This document shows, in pieces, positions 1 to 11,900 of a stretch of DNA of 64,000 nucleotides. The position numbers and the translations under genes were made by a program. The notes under the pieces are model-generated. The model made no database searches. It saw only the letters and a list, made by a program, of their open reading frames with translations, and had not been told where the DNA came from. Source of the stretch: Multifurca ochricompacta (Eukaryota > Basidiomycota > Agaricomycetes > Russulales > Russulaceae). The stretch is from the NCBI GenBank assembly GCA_022496185.1, contig WTXG01000160.1, forward strand, positions 1 to 64,000, given 5' to 3'. How positions within the stretch are numbered: position 1 is the first letter of the stretch; each line of letters opens with the position of its first letter.

Positions 1-55
1 ATACCCAGGTTACCCATAAAATGAAACGCGTGCAAGTTCTTTACTTGCATCGTGC

Positions 56-475
56 ATTTCGGACATCCGGCCCAGGAGATCCTGGTCAAGGAGATACACA
101 CTCAGACACAACACATTCATTTATGGCTACTCAAGATCCCTGAAAGATTCCTATTTTATGTTCATAAGATTAAGATAATTTATTATTCCATTTTTATTTT
201 ATTATTCTGGTCTCAATTTTATATGAGCACGACTGTTCTTTGCATTTCTGTGCATTTTGGGTAAATGGCCCGGGCCATCCCGATCAAGGAGATAAGCACT
301 TGGACACAACGTGTTCATTTATGGCTACTCAAGATTCCTCAAAAATTGTTGTTTTATGTTCAGAAGATTAAAAGGATCTTTTATTTACATTATTATTTTA
401 TTATTCTAGTTTCATTTCATACAAGCATGACTGTCCTGGTCCCTGGATGCACATTTCTGTGCGTTTAAGTCAACC
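56..475. repeat. Two tandem copies of a ~205-bp repeat
   Basis: Two head-to-tail copies (about 56-264 and 265-475) share a start near 'gatcaaggagata', the block 'ttcatttatggctactcaag', then 'ttttatgttca.aagatta', an AT-rich middle, and an end near 'catttctgtgc'. Each copy gives a short open frame of 67-70 codons, but these look accidental because the copies differ by scattered substitutions and small indels and the translated sequence is dominated by the AT-rich centre. The 3' end resembles sequence inside the hAT-type element near 62.53 kb, so this is probably transposon-derived. No gene is supported here. Confidence 0.7.
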
Positions 476-529
476 TTCCTTAATAGGAAGGAGGTCAGAC
501 CACCATGTGATGCAACGTAGTCACTGCCC

Positions 530-1004
530 CATGCAGCTTGTAGATACACGCAGGCCTTGTTTCAATAAAGTAATTTGATAATTAAATTATAGAATAGTCT
601 AAAGTAGTCTAGAGAGTATTTTAGATAGTGCCAGACCAGCAGAATTGGTCGCGTGTTAATAAAACAGATGCATCATGATTTTCAAGAATGTAGATCACTG
701 ATAACACTTTTATTTTACATCGCACCGTTGATCTGCTTTGATATTTTGTAGGATAACACTAGAATATATTTAAAGCCACCCTGTATCATACATCAGATGA
801 GATCTTGTATTTTTGTGGCTGCAGATGTGTTTTATCTTAGAATTTCTACTGATCTTGTCAATGGATAATCAGCACCTATACCCACCAAACCTGCCACGTG
901 GGTATGGGTTTCCATGGGTTGGGAGCCATATACCCATACCCATACCCGGCAAAACCCGTGGCGCTTACCCGCACGGGTATGAAAACCCTTGACAATCACT
1001 AGGT
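530..1004 (-). mobile_element. Fragment of non-autonomous hAT-type element
   Basis: About 540-790, read as reverse complement, aligns by eye with 62261-62520, the interior of the hAT-type element near the right end of the window. Shared blocks include 'gtctggcactatctaaaata' (with a mismatch), 'gactactttagact', 'ttatcagtg' and 'gcgatgtaaa'. Further right, 884-1004 contains TACCCATACCC-type repeats and stops at 'caatcacta', a terminus like the hAT ends at 1923 and 63160. The other end and a target duplication are not visible, so the element is incomplete or continues to the left of the window. No transposase coding is present. Confidence 0.6.
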
Positions 1005-1047
1005 ATGCCAATCTAGCTGGCACTGCTAGGACTTAGAGAGGGGGTAA

Positions 1048-1642
1048 TGTTATGAACCCTGCTGCATCGTCTTTCTTTCATTTTTCCTTCATGTGACGTG
1101 TTGTTTGGCCTTGCTTGTTCCTTGTTGACTGTGTTATGACAGGTGCTGCACTTGTTTGTTCCTTATCTATGACTCAACTTCTTTCTTATCAGTGACTCAT
1201 ACTTTACATATGAACTCTTATGTATTTTCTCACCAGAATCACAACTATACCAGATTCATCTACATATATTCACACCTGGCCCACCCTGACTCTGTTTCCC
1301 CATTTGACTAGATTGTGACTTTGTTGATACACCTAGTACAATACTCCGATTCAGACTCCAATCTCTATTACATATATAAGGCCTGCCTAGATAGCCTGTA
1401 TGCCTTAGACTCAACTTCTTAATCGACTTGGTGCATTACCTTCTGGGTGATCTCTAAGAACCAACCTCTGAATCATCTCAGTGCTTTTGGCACTTCTCCA
1501 CTCACCAATACTAAGGGATTAGCTCCTTGGTATTGACTTCTCCCCGACCTCTGTGTACTTGAAAGACAGTGCACACTTGACTTCGTAGTTTTGCTACACA
1601 ACTTGTCACACATTGTGCTGAATGCCCACACCAGGCATTACA
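1048..1642 (+). mobile_element. Putative solo LTR (Gypsy-like)
   Basis: The stretch begins TGTTATGAAC directly after a purine-rich tract (agagaggggg, about 1035-1044) and ends ...GGCATTACA, so the ends form a short inverted repeat (TGTTATG / CATTACA) starting TG and ending CA. It is flanked by GTAA at 1044-1047 and GTAA at 1643-1646, a possible 4-bp target duplication. A TATA box (TATATAA, 1373-1379) lies in the middle, as expected of an LTR promoter. No second copy is in the window, so a solo LTR is inferred from these structural marks only. The purine tract could mean that a decayed internal region once lay to the left. Confidence 0.5.
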
Positions 1643-1751
1643 GTAAGTCTGGGAATCTGTGCAACCACAACTGATGGTCCAGTTGCATTTGGTTGGGTTT
1701 GGTCTGGTTTTGGTCATTTTTTCAGTTTGGGCAACCAGACCTTTAAACACT

Positions 1752-1923
1752 AAGTGTGATTCAGCCACCAAAAGCCATGGCTTAGGCCATGGCTTCAGGC
1801 TTTCCATACCTTAAGCCTGAGCTGTGGGCTGCTGGAAGCCATTTTTACAGCCTATGTCAGCCCAGCTTTTTGAGCTCAGCAATAGCCAGCTTACAGCTTT
1901 GAGCTGAGCCATACATATCACTA
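1752..1923 (+). mobile_element. CpG-free copy of the hAT-type right end
   Basis: This 172-bp block is the same sequence as 62989-63160, the right end of the hAT-type element in the Copia LTR, including 'cagccaccaaaagcc', 'ccttaagcctgagc' and the final 'atcacta'. Nearly every CpG of the other copy is here TpG or CpA (for example CCGCGG became CCATGG twice), leaving no CpG at all. The left end of this copy is not identified. It is a decayed terminus of the same family. Confidence 0.75.
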
Positions 1924-1989
1924 CCCACAACCCATGTAGGTACATGATACCCATGCAGATCCCTACTGTCAACAAGTCTCTCACAATAC

Positions 1990-2392
1990 AGTCCTACTAT
2001 ACAATAGTTAGATACTAGATACCTTGAGTCTTAGACTCAAGCCTTTATGGACTTCAGTACCTAATTAAAATGTGTTATCTCTTTTTCTCTGGGTTGTCCC
2101 ATGAGCAATCCCAGACATCCAAACTGCTAAACATTTCCCTCAGAGCCCCCAAACCCCAATCCCTGATCTTGCACATAATACAGCCTGCCAACCATAACAC
2201 CATATCATGTGCAAGATCAAGGGATTGGGATTCAAGGGAGGTGCTTAATAGTTCAGACATCAGTGTTGTTTGCAGGACAAGCCAGAGAAAAGGAATAGCA
2301 CAGTTCAATTGAGTACCAATATCCACATGAGCTCAAGTCTAAGACTTGAGGTGTCTATTATCCAGTTGTTATATACTAGAACCATTCATGAG
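1990..2392. mobile_element. Foldback (MITE-like) element, ~400 bp
   Basis: The left arm (about 1996-2190) and the right arm (about 2205-2390) are reverse complements of each other over nearly their whole length. The arms share 'cttgagtcttagactcaag' against 'ctcaagtctaagacttgag', 'ctttttctctgggttgtcc' against its complement near 2275-2297, and 'cttgcacataat' against 'atcatgtgcaag'. The loop is only about 15-20 bases (near 2185-2205). Transcripts would fold into one long hairpin. No protein is encoded. A target duplication was not recognised. Long terminal inverted repeats with almost no centre fit a foldback or MITE-type element. Confidence 0.7.
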
Positions 2393-2488
2393 CAATTGGG
2401 CTTGATCAGGAGGCAGCAGGAAATCTAGGGAAAGAGTGATGGGCACATATTGCGCCTTGGTGGTGTAACACTCCGCCACACGCTTGAA

Positions 2489-3037
2489 TTATACTGCGAA
2501 CTGCTGTCTAATCAAGACACAACGCAACGGGAGGAGCCTAGGGTGGGGCAAAGCAAGTAGCTTGTTTAGTAGTTGGGAGATCGCGGAGACCCAAGGGTAC
2601 CACAAGAGGGAGACGAATTCCCACCACACCTGAGGTACGAGCGATATCACTTGGGCAGTCGCTGCTGTCAAGGAAATAAGGGAATGAGACACACCAAAAC
2701 ATGTCCAGAAGGAATAGCGAGGTCGGTTACTCAGAAACTGGTGCCATATCTGCGTGGGGTTTACGCCCCGAACTCGAGGATCAGCCATTTAAGATATGTC
2801 TGCTGCGGTAGAAATCGCCAAGTGAGGGATAGGACCACCACGTTCCTCGAGAGTGCGAAAGTAAGATTTACCGAGTCCCCTCAGAAATAATGAATATGGC
2901 CGCTGAGTAAAAGTGTTTTGGAGGAAACGAAACCAAGTTGCCCCTCTGACTGATCGTTCGATCACGCTCATTGGCAGACTTGATCGCCAATGTCTATCCG
3001 TCATTATAACAAAATACCGATGTGCAGCAGGTGTCAA
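2489..3037 (-). pseudogene. Open stretch with one stop, unrecognised
   Basis: The minus strand is open for about 183 codons apart from one TAA at about 2789-2791; the two halves are in the same frame. The downstream half is rich in Trp, Leu and Ser and could form hydrophobic segments; no motif is recognised. The plus strand is also partly open here, so chance cannot be excluded. It lies between the repeat patch and F-box gene 1. It may be a relic gene or accidental. Confidence 0.2.
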
Positions 3038-3918
3038 GCAGAAAGTTGCGAACTCCGAACCTTGAATGTATGTCTTTCACTAGTGAGTAAAAAAAACTAA
3101 AAAGACCTCCGTTCCGAAAGCCAACCCAATTTTGCTTGCTGCAGAGCGCCTACAGTGGCGGTTGCCGGTTCCATCCGCTCACGAGACCACAACCAACCAA
3201 TCATTGGCTGACTGTCTGTCTGTCTCGGTTGATGTCATGCGATAACTTTGGCATGCTGATAGGTTAAGCTTACACACTGCAGTGGGCTACCCACCTGCTC
3301 TCCGAGTAGCAGCCCAGATTCCGGCTTACTTACAATTATGATAGGTAGTGGTTCATGGCTCGTGATAATCATGCTATCAGTGCTTAATCGAGTGCGACTT
3401 TAGGTTGATAGCCTCAGATCCCTGCCTCGAAGTTCTACCTCAAGCTTTTCAGTCCTTCAGACTCCCGGAGAAGGATTCTTCGAGCGACCGACGTGCACCA
3501 GCTATGACTTGCCTACTGGCTGATCTGAGCCAGTCCCCCTATAATATTTTCATCCTTCGATTTTACGGCAGAGCGGATGAGCAGATGATAGCCTATTCCT
3601 CTTACTTTCGATGAGAGAAATGATGGCGCGGCGCCGGGAAGCTCCTCCTTTATGAAGCCATGAGGCATTTGAAACTATCCTGGCAGAGCCACTGTTCTGC
3701 CGAGCTGTTGTTATTCTCTTTCACATAGTCATCAACTAGAAGTCGAGCCCTGCCTTCATCGGGTTTAGTGGTTCTTAGAGGTGGTTGACCCAAGCTCCGC
3801 TAACCTGATACGTCCGTTGGTATCATTTTAGTGATTGGTTAAAGGCTGCTCCCTCATTTCTAGTATGCTCAGCTTCACAAACCAGTAGATTCAGTCTCCC
3901 TGCACTTTCGCCGACATC
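3038..3918. other. Intergenic region upstream of F-box gene 1
   Basis: No convincing coding sequence; the small open frame at 3405-3614 shows no family motif and no splice continuity. The last 300 bases should contain the promoter of the F-box gene starting at 3919, but no clear TATA or CT-rich block was identified. Confidence 0.4.
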
Positions 3919-5782
3919 ATGCATCGCCCATCTCTTCCCTGGGAACTCCTAACTAAAATTATGGGCTACGGGGATAGCAGATCAATATTGGCTTGCTCAA
4001 CTGTATATTCTCTCTTAACTCCTGGAGTCAGTTTCAAAACTGACCTATACCCGATTAGACTTGTAAAACGCTGCGGAATGTCATCATGAAATCCGCAAAT
4101 CTTGAATATCAGCTAGTCCTCCTTCGAACAGGGATGCAAGACGCACAGAGGGGCGGCCCGCTTTTGCCGATAGACCGTTTGCATCTTCTGAGAAAATACG
4201 AAATTGCGTGGCACAAGCTGCAATGGTCCGCGAGCGCTGCGATCCCGTGGCTGGTAGGTTGGGAGGGACCCATCGCGGTGTCAGGCGGAATTTTAGTATT
4301 CCGCAAGCCGCGACGGAATACAGGCACCCTCCAAGAGTTTTTGTGTCTCCGCACCCCTTCAAGATTGCGGGCAATTGACGCAGGTTACTGGAATCTCAGA
4401 CTCCCCGCGGAAGCGATGGAGATATGTATTGATGCTTTGCAAGACTTGCTCATATATATGCGCTTGTGCGTTCAACGGCCTTGTCGCTACCCTCTTTTCC
4501 TCCTAGCTTGACTTTTCTGCTTTAGAGATAATTGCCTATGCGTGAGAAAGCTCTCTACAGATGAAGTGCATCCGGTGGCAAATCACGATGGCGTGTTGTT
4601 TCCTCCGGACGGTTGGAAGACTCATCCAGGCACACTCCGAATCTGTGGCAGTCATGTTGCCGTCGCGTCAGATCAAGGATTATACATCTCAACGTGGGAC
4701 TGGAAAACCGGGGCTCATATATCGGAGTTTGTGAGTCACCCTACTTGTCTTTCGTCCAATTATCTAGATCGGTCGACACTACCTCCCTTTCCTTAGCTCG
4801 CGACTGCACAGCAGCCCGCTTTCGAGTTTTTGGACGAGAATCATATCATCTTCCCTGGGTCAAACGAACGCCAACTATGTATCTACAATCTCCTCGATTT
4901 CCCCCCTTTTCTCGAGACGCAATCGACAGTCGAACGGGTGCGTGCCTGTCAGATTATCTACCCGCACTGTGGCCGCGAAGGTGCTATCAAACACATCCAA
5001 TTCAAGTGCAATACGTTGAGCACGGGCGTATCCACTGGAGTTCCCTTCTTCATGGATCCCACTGAGAGACTTCTCGTCGTGCAAGTGACGACATCGACTA
5101 CGCAAGGCGGAGAGCGAGGTGATGAAACGGTCGAACTGTACATCCCCACGAGCAAACTGCTGAACTGCGTCGCCACGATACCCGTGCCGGAGATCGGGCA
5201 GGTGGCGCTTCCGTGCGAGCCCCGCATGGCGCACGTGATGCGTGTGACCGCACCGCATTTCGTGCCGCCTTCCGCGGCGCACCCGTCTAGATTCACCGTG
5301 TCGGGCATGCGAGCGATCTTTTCGCGGCCCACTTGGCACAAGGGCAGACTGGTCCTTCGCGTGGCGGATATCATGCCGGACGCATCGCACGAAGCTATCC
5401 GACACACAATGCGTCCAAAGTACGTTCTCCTGGAGCTACTGCGGAATATCACGAAGAAGATTGGCTCGGACAAAGGTCACGGAAATACGACGATTCAGCA
5501 TGGGGAGCGGGACCCACATTAGCCGAAGGGTGCGTTGACCGTAAACAGCATGCGACGGATGACGCTCGTCCTCGACAATATTTTGAGAGGTCTGTTCCTT
5601 TGCCTCAATCTATGCAAGAAGATGGCGGTCTGTCTGTTTCCGCCATTCTGTGCGAAGATGCTATACTATTATTCGAGGTGTGTCAGCTTAAAGAATCCGG
5701 TGCTAGCGCGAATAGCTCGCTGACAAGTGCCTTATAGCATATCCAAAATATTATAGCGAACGCCTATTGGTACGTTTTCTAA
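3919..5782 (+). CDS. F-box-like protein 1 (six exons, intact)
   Basis: Six exons join without a break: 3919-4002, 4059-4465, 4526-4730, 4797-5475, 5523-5677, 5738-5782, giving 524 codons plus stop. Residues 4-35 read as an F-box-like start (LPWELLTKIM... then a Cys-containing helix ending TCKTLR), the signature of Agaricomycete F-box proteins that would bind Skp1 in an SCF ubiquitin ligase. The rest has blocks such as 'GWEGPIAVSGGILVFRK', 'ICIDALQDLL' and 'GLYISTWDWKTG', which recur in the next gene and suggest a beta-rich, propeller-like substrate-binding part. The fourth intron is only 47 bp with a GTCACG donor and is the least certain. Substrate is unknown. The tandem paralogue at 6723 supports the exon choices, including the shared ending WY.F. 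Confidence 0.8.
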
Positions 5783-6722
5783 CTATGTCAAAGTTTCTAT
5801 GCATGTATATAGCAGCATATCACAAATTTTCTACTTTTGTATTAGGTATTATGTACAATGTTATCCGTGACTGATGGACTCTGTTCATAAGTCGAGCAGT
5901 GGGAGCAGTTCTGGAGAAATGTACTTTTCGCAAGTCCGGGCTGTCATTGACTTTCTCTAGTCATCGGTCTCGCCCTGGGCTGTTATTGGTAATCCGCCCA
6001 GGGACGAGACCTTGAGGGTGCCCGTGCAAGGGGAAGGCGAACAGCCGAGACGGGCCGATGACCGACGCTTAGCTCCGATGGACTTGCGACACTGCGACAC
6101 TCATCAACCGAGCCCTCCGAACCCTCGGACGGCGTCCATTAGCAACTCGATTCGCGATCACTTTCTGTAATAACACATTGGATGTGTATGGCTATGGCAT
6201 AGATTGACCCACTTTGTTTTTGTGAAGGTGAAGTGAGGAAAATTCGCCTTTGAGATTTCAAAGGATTCCGAAAAGTGCCCAGGGCCAACACAAACAAACA
6301 AAATAATAATAGGCTCTACGGGGTGGTACAACCGTCAATTCGGATCAATGGGTACTCAAACTCACAAACTCGAAACCCATGGAAACGACGCGGGAAAGAA
6401 CATCCGCTAACCCGACGACGGCCTCTTGATGTACCAGCTTTCCAGTGATTATGATATGATGTGGTTAATGGCCAACATCCACTCGGACACTCACTCGGAC
6501 AAATTTCGGTTCGGTCAGTAGCAAAACCCCATAATCTCTTAATGACGATCTAGATCTCGTGATCCCAATCCGATCCGTTGGGGGAAGAATTAACAACTTC
6601 ACTTTACTTTACACACTTTAGTGCACTTACCTTTTAACACTTTAAAATGGCTGGGGCCACTAACGCATACAATTATTCCTATCCCTCCTCCACTCATCTC
6701 ATCTTACTTCTTTTAATTCAAC
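5783..6722. promoter_or_regulatory. Spacer and promoter of F-box gene 2
   Basis: No gene was found. The 70 bases before the ATG at 6723 are rich in pyrimidine (for example 'tatccctcctccactcatc'), a common basidiomycete core-promoter feature. The remaining sequence shows no repeat of note. Confidence 0.45.
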
Positions 6723-8833
6723 ATGATGACAGTCTCACCGCATTTACTCTCTTTGCCTGAGGAGATTATACTCGACATTCTCGAGGAAGGTGATCATCGA
6801 GCAATACTGGCCTGTAAACGTGTATGTGTATGCATATATACCTTCCCTTCATACTTTTCTGACATATATCTCACGTCCCTCAACTGGAAACAGACTTGCC
6901 GACGAATGTATGACATCATTTCCATGTCCATTAGTCTGCGCTATTCGCTTGAGCTCGCGGCCAATGGAATGCAACACGGCTACCATTTATCGCTAGGGAA
7001 ATTGCAGCGCTTGGACATGCTCGGGGCGCACGAGACCGCTTGGCGTTCGCTCTCATGGTCAAACAGCTCCCCCATGGACGTGTGCCTCGGCTGGGGAGAG
7101 CCAGTTGCCGTTTCTGGCAAGTTATCGTATTCCGCAAGGCGCGCACAAAGCCCGACGCGTCCCACGAACAACTCCTCGTACTTCGTGCCCCATCGAAACT
7201 GCGCGATGTGACAATGAAAAACTGGATACTTGAGCTTCCGCATGACGCACAAGACATCTGCATTGACTCAGCACAGGATTTACTTGTATTTCGGTGTGGG
7301 TATGTCACGCTTACACTTGTCTCTCTCCTTCATAGCTCACTGACGCTACCCCTCAGCACGAAATCTTTTCATGTTTGCTCACTTTCCACGGGGAAGACCC
7401 ACCCGCTGGTAGATCACGTCGGCGTTATTAACGCCGTGAATAGCTGGAAGTACCGCCCTGGTAGTATGCGCATCTGCGGTGATTATTTCGCCGTAGCATC
7501 CGAGCAAGGGTTGTACATCTCCGCCTGGAACTGGAAGTCCGGAGAGCACAAATCAGATTTCGTGCGTTGTTTCACCCAAATGAAACATTTCTCGCTGCTC
7601 AGCTAGCTAGCCCCGCATCAGATGGCGTCCCTGCAATCATCCGTCTTTCATTTCCTGGATGAACACCGTATCCTGTTTCCAAGTTCGATAGATGACAGCC
7701 TTTATATGTATGATATCCTCTCCATGCCACCAATCAACACGAGGCAACGGAAGTTGAAGGGAACTCACTGCTTCGAAATTTCCCTCCCCCAATTCTGCCG
7801 TGATCAGGTGGTTTACAACATAGACCTCCGCTGCAATTCGGTTGTGACGGGCATAGACGCGACTGCTCCGTTTAACGCAGACTCTCACGGACGAATGATG
7901 GCGCTGCAGATTTCTGTGGGGCCTAATCTTACGGATTCACGCTCCGACTCTGGGCAAGTGCAGTGCGAAATGCACGTGAGCGCTAGCGCGCTGCTCGCAT
8001 GGACGGAAAAGCACCCCGCTCCACCCAATGCGTGCGTCATCGTCCCGTGGTCGGCATGGGGCTCCGCAGCCGCACGGATCATTGCCCCTCGCATCGACGA
8101 TACGCTATTGTGCGCGTCACAGTCCAAGTTTCTCGGGAGCGGTATGCGCGTCGTCTCACCGCCATCCATACGGAGCGATGGTGCGTCCATCATCACCGTG
8201 ACGGACTATCACCCCGCACGCGTTTTTCGCGGCCAAAAACAATCGCAAACTGGTGGCCACCAGACACCACCAACTCGAGCATCTTTTCAGTTCGATGAGA
8301 CATGGCCAGGTGGTAATGCTAAAAGGAGAAGCAGCCAGCCACAGAGTGTTGTCCCCCCCGAGAATGGCGCTTATTATTCTCGGCTACGGTCCAAGAGTCT
8401 ACCCCTTCCCATTGTACGTACCCTTGTACACCCTCTCTCCTCACATTTAGCGCGTGTTGCTCACTCGATCTTCACAGTTTTCTAGTACAGCCAGCGTGCG
8501 CGCGATGTCCGCGACGGAGATGATCAAAAGTATCCTTACACTCGGATGGTACGGCCCAGCGGAACCGAGGAAGTCCAATGCTGGCACACGACCAGGAACT
8601 GCGAGGAAGAAGCTGGAGTATCTTGAGAAAGATATTTCACTCCCTAAGGAGCTGCATCTGAGTGATTCTCAGCCAGTATTTAATGTGTTGTGCGAAGACG
8701 CAATCATGTTTTATACAGTGCGTAATCGTCGTTTGTTGGGCGGCGCGCGTGGCTTGGTACTGACTCATCTCGTATTTTCAAGCTCGTCCCTAGACGCAAC
8801 GCGATCCATTCTGCGCATTGGTACACGTTTTAA
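6723..8833 (+). CDS. F-box-like protein 2, two frame breaks
   Basis: Tandem paralogue of the gene at 3919 with matching architecture. Exons are about 6723-6821, 6894-7299, 7356-7561, 7607-8413, 8485-8717 and 8783-8833. The F-box (LPEEIILDILEE... TCRRMYDII) is split by an intron at the same place as in gene 1. Two single-base breaks interrupt the frame: a missing base in the GG at 7116-7117 (after VAVSG, before IVFRKA) and an extra T in the T-run 8223-8227 (after HPARVF, before KNNRKLVATR). With these read through, the protein runs to a shared WYTF ending. The breaks compensate each other in frame, so either sequencing error or a recent pseudogene is possible. Role inferred as SCF substrate adaptor. 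Confidence 0.7.
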
Positions 8834-8941
8834 ATCTACGCAAGGCCCGAGGTGGTACTAGACGTTCATGTATTCCAAACGATACCTGTAGCCATACTTA
8901 TATATCCACAAATCACACATCTCCATGCATCCTGCTGCGAG

Positions 8942-11900
8942 CTACAGATTTAGACTCTGAAAAAGGGGGCAAACGCACAGCAGTGAGCTCTCAAGAGCTA
9001 AAAGCCAGCCAAGATTTTGAATCACACGTACCTTTCCCCTCCCATGGCTTCGAACATACTCCCTTGCATCCCTTTGGAATCCCGCCGGATAGGTAGCGAA
9101 CTCGCCGTCAAGCTTCTGTTCCGCAATGCTCACGCGACGCGCTCGTCCTTGATAAACGCCAGAATATACATGCGGAACCCTCAAAGGCTGATCTCTCAAT
9201 TGAACTGAAATCTGCGACAGTTCCAATGGCGCTGCCACCGCCGCCTCGTCTTTCTCCTCGGATGGATGACGTACACGTACCGTCACACGACGTGGAGGTG
9301 GGCGGAAAGTATCGCTCGACGGAGGTATGGGTCGATGATGTCTGATGGCGCTTGCGTATGCCGCATCGTGGGGAATGACGAGCGGTGAAGTTATCGATTC
9401 TCTTGACGGACCAAGCGCGGGGTTGGAGTGGAAGGGGACGTTCGAAGACTGCGGCGAGATGGGGTACATCGTCGATGGGTTATTGTTGGCGTTCGAGTAT
9501 AAATGACGTTGTTGGTACTGTCGCCGATGTAGTTGGTGTTGTTGTTCTTGTTGATAGACCCTCATCATTCCGAAGCTAAAGGGTTTCATACCGTGCTGCG
9601 GCGTAGGGGGACAGGGAGTAATCATCGGTTGTCGGTCCACTTGAAGGTGTTTGAGCGGGCAGGCACTGCCGGGAAAGCCGCATCGGGGCCAGGTCAAACA
9701 CGGAGTGTATTTAAGGTCTGTTTAGGGTTATCGAGGGATCAGGAAAAAAAAAAAAAAGTATGTATCTCTTCCATTGTGTGGGGGAGTGGAGAAAAAAAGA
9801 ACGTACAGGGTATGATGTCTTCAGGGTGAAAGTACTTACAGTCTTTGCTCGACTGTGGACAAAGACCTTGAATGAATCCCCAGCAATGTGCACTTTTGCT
9901 GCTTATCGACTGAGGAGGCGTCGCCCCCTGCGCATAACATTCCTTAGAGGCGGTAGGTGTGGGGACGGTCATGTCATCATGGCCGTGACCATGGTCATAG
10001 TCATGGATAGACTTGCAACCACCGTTGGTACCGACGACCGTAGTCGAACTGGGCGTCGACTGACCGGACTTGCGTTCTGTAGCAGGGATCCACTCCAACT
10101 CGGGATCATGAACGCTACCAATATCCAATTTCATTCGTCAGTCTCACTCATCATACATACAAGAGGGGGGACGGGGGGAAGGAAGGGACGAGAAAACATG
10201 AATGAAGTAAGAATAGGGAATTTAAAAAAAAGCGTACAAGCCACATGAATCACCCCAAGGGCACCATCCGCGATTCAGGGTAAAATGCCTGCAGGGTGTT
10301 GTCTTGTACGCTATGTCGTCGGGTCGGGGAACGATGGATGTGCGTGGGACTCGCGCGTCTTTGACTGGGGCCGCTTCCGTTGTTGTCGTCGTTGTCGTTG
10401 TCGTCGTCGTCGTCAACTGGGGCCCATGGTCGTGTTGGACTTGTTGCGCACCGCTAGGCTGGCTCAAAGGAATGGCATCATACGCGTCCACCGCCGCCGT
10501 CGTCGTCGTCTGGGGTCCTTGGTCTTGTTGAACTTGGATTTGTTGAGCCTCGCGAATCTGGCTTGAAGAGATTGCGCAATATGCTTCATGGTTCGTCGTC
10601 ACCTTGTTCGGTCCTTGATCGGGTTGAACCGATTGCGCACCACGAGAATGGTTTGAAGGGATTGAGTAACGCCCATCATCCAGCGTCGCCGTTTCCGTCG
10701 CCTTCTGAGGTTCTTGGTCGGGTTGGACTTGGACTTGTTGCGTGTTACGAGGCTGATTTAACGGGATTGGGTAACGCCCATCCCACGTTGCCATCGTCGT
10801 CCCCGTTACCGTGTTTGATCCTTGGTCGTGTTGGACCTGTCGCATGCCATGAGGCTGGTTTGAAGGGATTGTGCAACACGCATTATGCGTCGTCGCCAAG
10901 TTGGGTCCTCGTTCGTGTTGGACCTGTTGAACGCCACAAAGCTGGTTTGAAGGGATTGCGTAGTACGCATCCCGAGTCCCTGTCACCGTGTGGGGTCCTT
11001 GGTCGAGTTGAACCTGCTGCACGGCGCGAAGCTGATTTGAAGGGATTGCGCAACACGCATTATGCGTTGTTGCCACGGGGGGTCCTGGGTAATGTTGGAC
11101 CTGTTGCGCGGCCCGAAGCTGGCTAGAAGGGATTGTGTAATACGCGTCCTGCGCCATCGTCACCGTGTTCGTGTTCGTCCCTTGGTCTTGTTGGACTTGC
11201 TGCACGTCGTCGCGAGGCTGATTTGAAAGGATTGCGCAACACACATTATGCGCCGTCGACGTGTGAGGTCTTTGGTCACACTGGACCTGCTGCGCGACGC
11301 AAAATTGGCTTGAAGGGATTGGACAATATGCGTCCTGCGTCGTCGTCACTGTGTGGGGCCCTTGTGCCTGTTGGACCTGTTGCGCGCACGAGGTTGGTTC
11401 AAAGGGATCGCGCAATACGCATCATGCGTCGTTACCATTTTCGGGATGTTTGGTAACACGCCTTGCAAAGCAGGGTACGCGCCGAGTGCAAGTGGTACCT
11501 CCTGAGCCGAGTTTACTAAGGTCGCCATCGTCTGACGGTGAAGGTTGCTCGCGACGCCTGTCGCCACCGCCGTCGTCGGTAACGCGTTCACCATCTGGGC
11601 TGCTGCCAGCGTGGTCAACGACGGGATATCGAACGGGTTGGAGTCAAGGTTCGGAATGGGGATCGAGTACTGAGCGCTCATCGCCTTGACCTTGGCCTTC
11701 TGCGCCTCCACCTGTGTTTCGAGCCAGGCGCGATATATTGTCAGTCCATCAGTGGCTGTGAAGGTTATTTTCAGTGTTCGGTGCCCGCCCGTAGGTCATA
11801 ATGAATGGAGGAGGGAATGTTCGGATAAAACGGACCTTGGGCTAGAACGTTCATATTAGACCCACTCTTTTGCGCATGCGTCGTCGGCGCTGTGTCATGA

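Noticed and set aside
832..1023. Minus-strand open frame (63 codons) over TACCC repeats
   Set aside because: It is a translation of TACCCATACCC-type repeats near a transposon end; composition is low-complexity.
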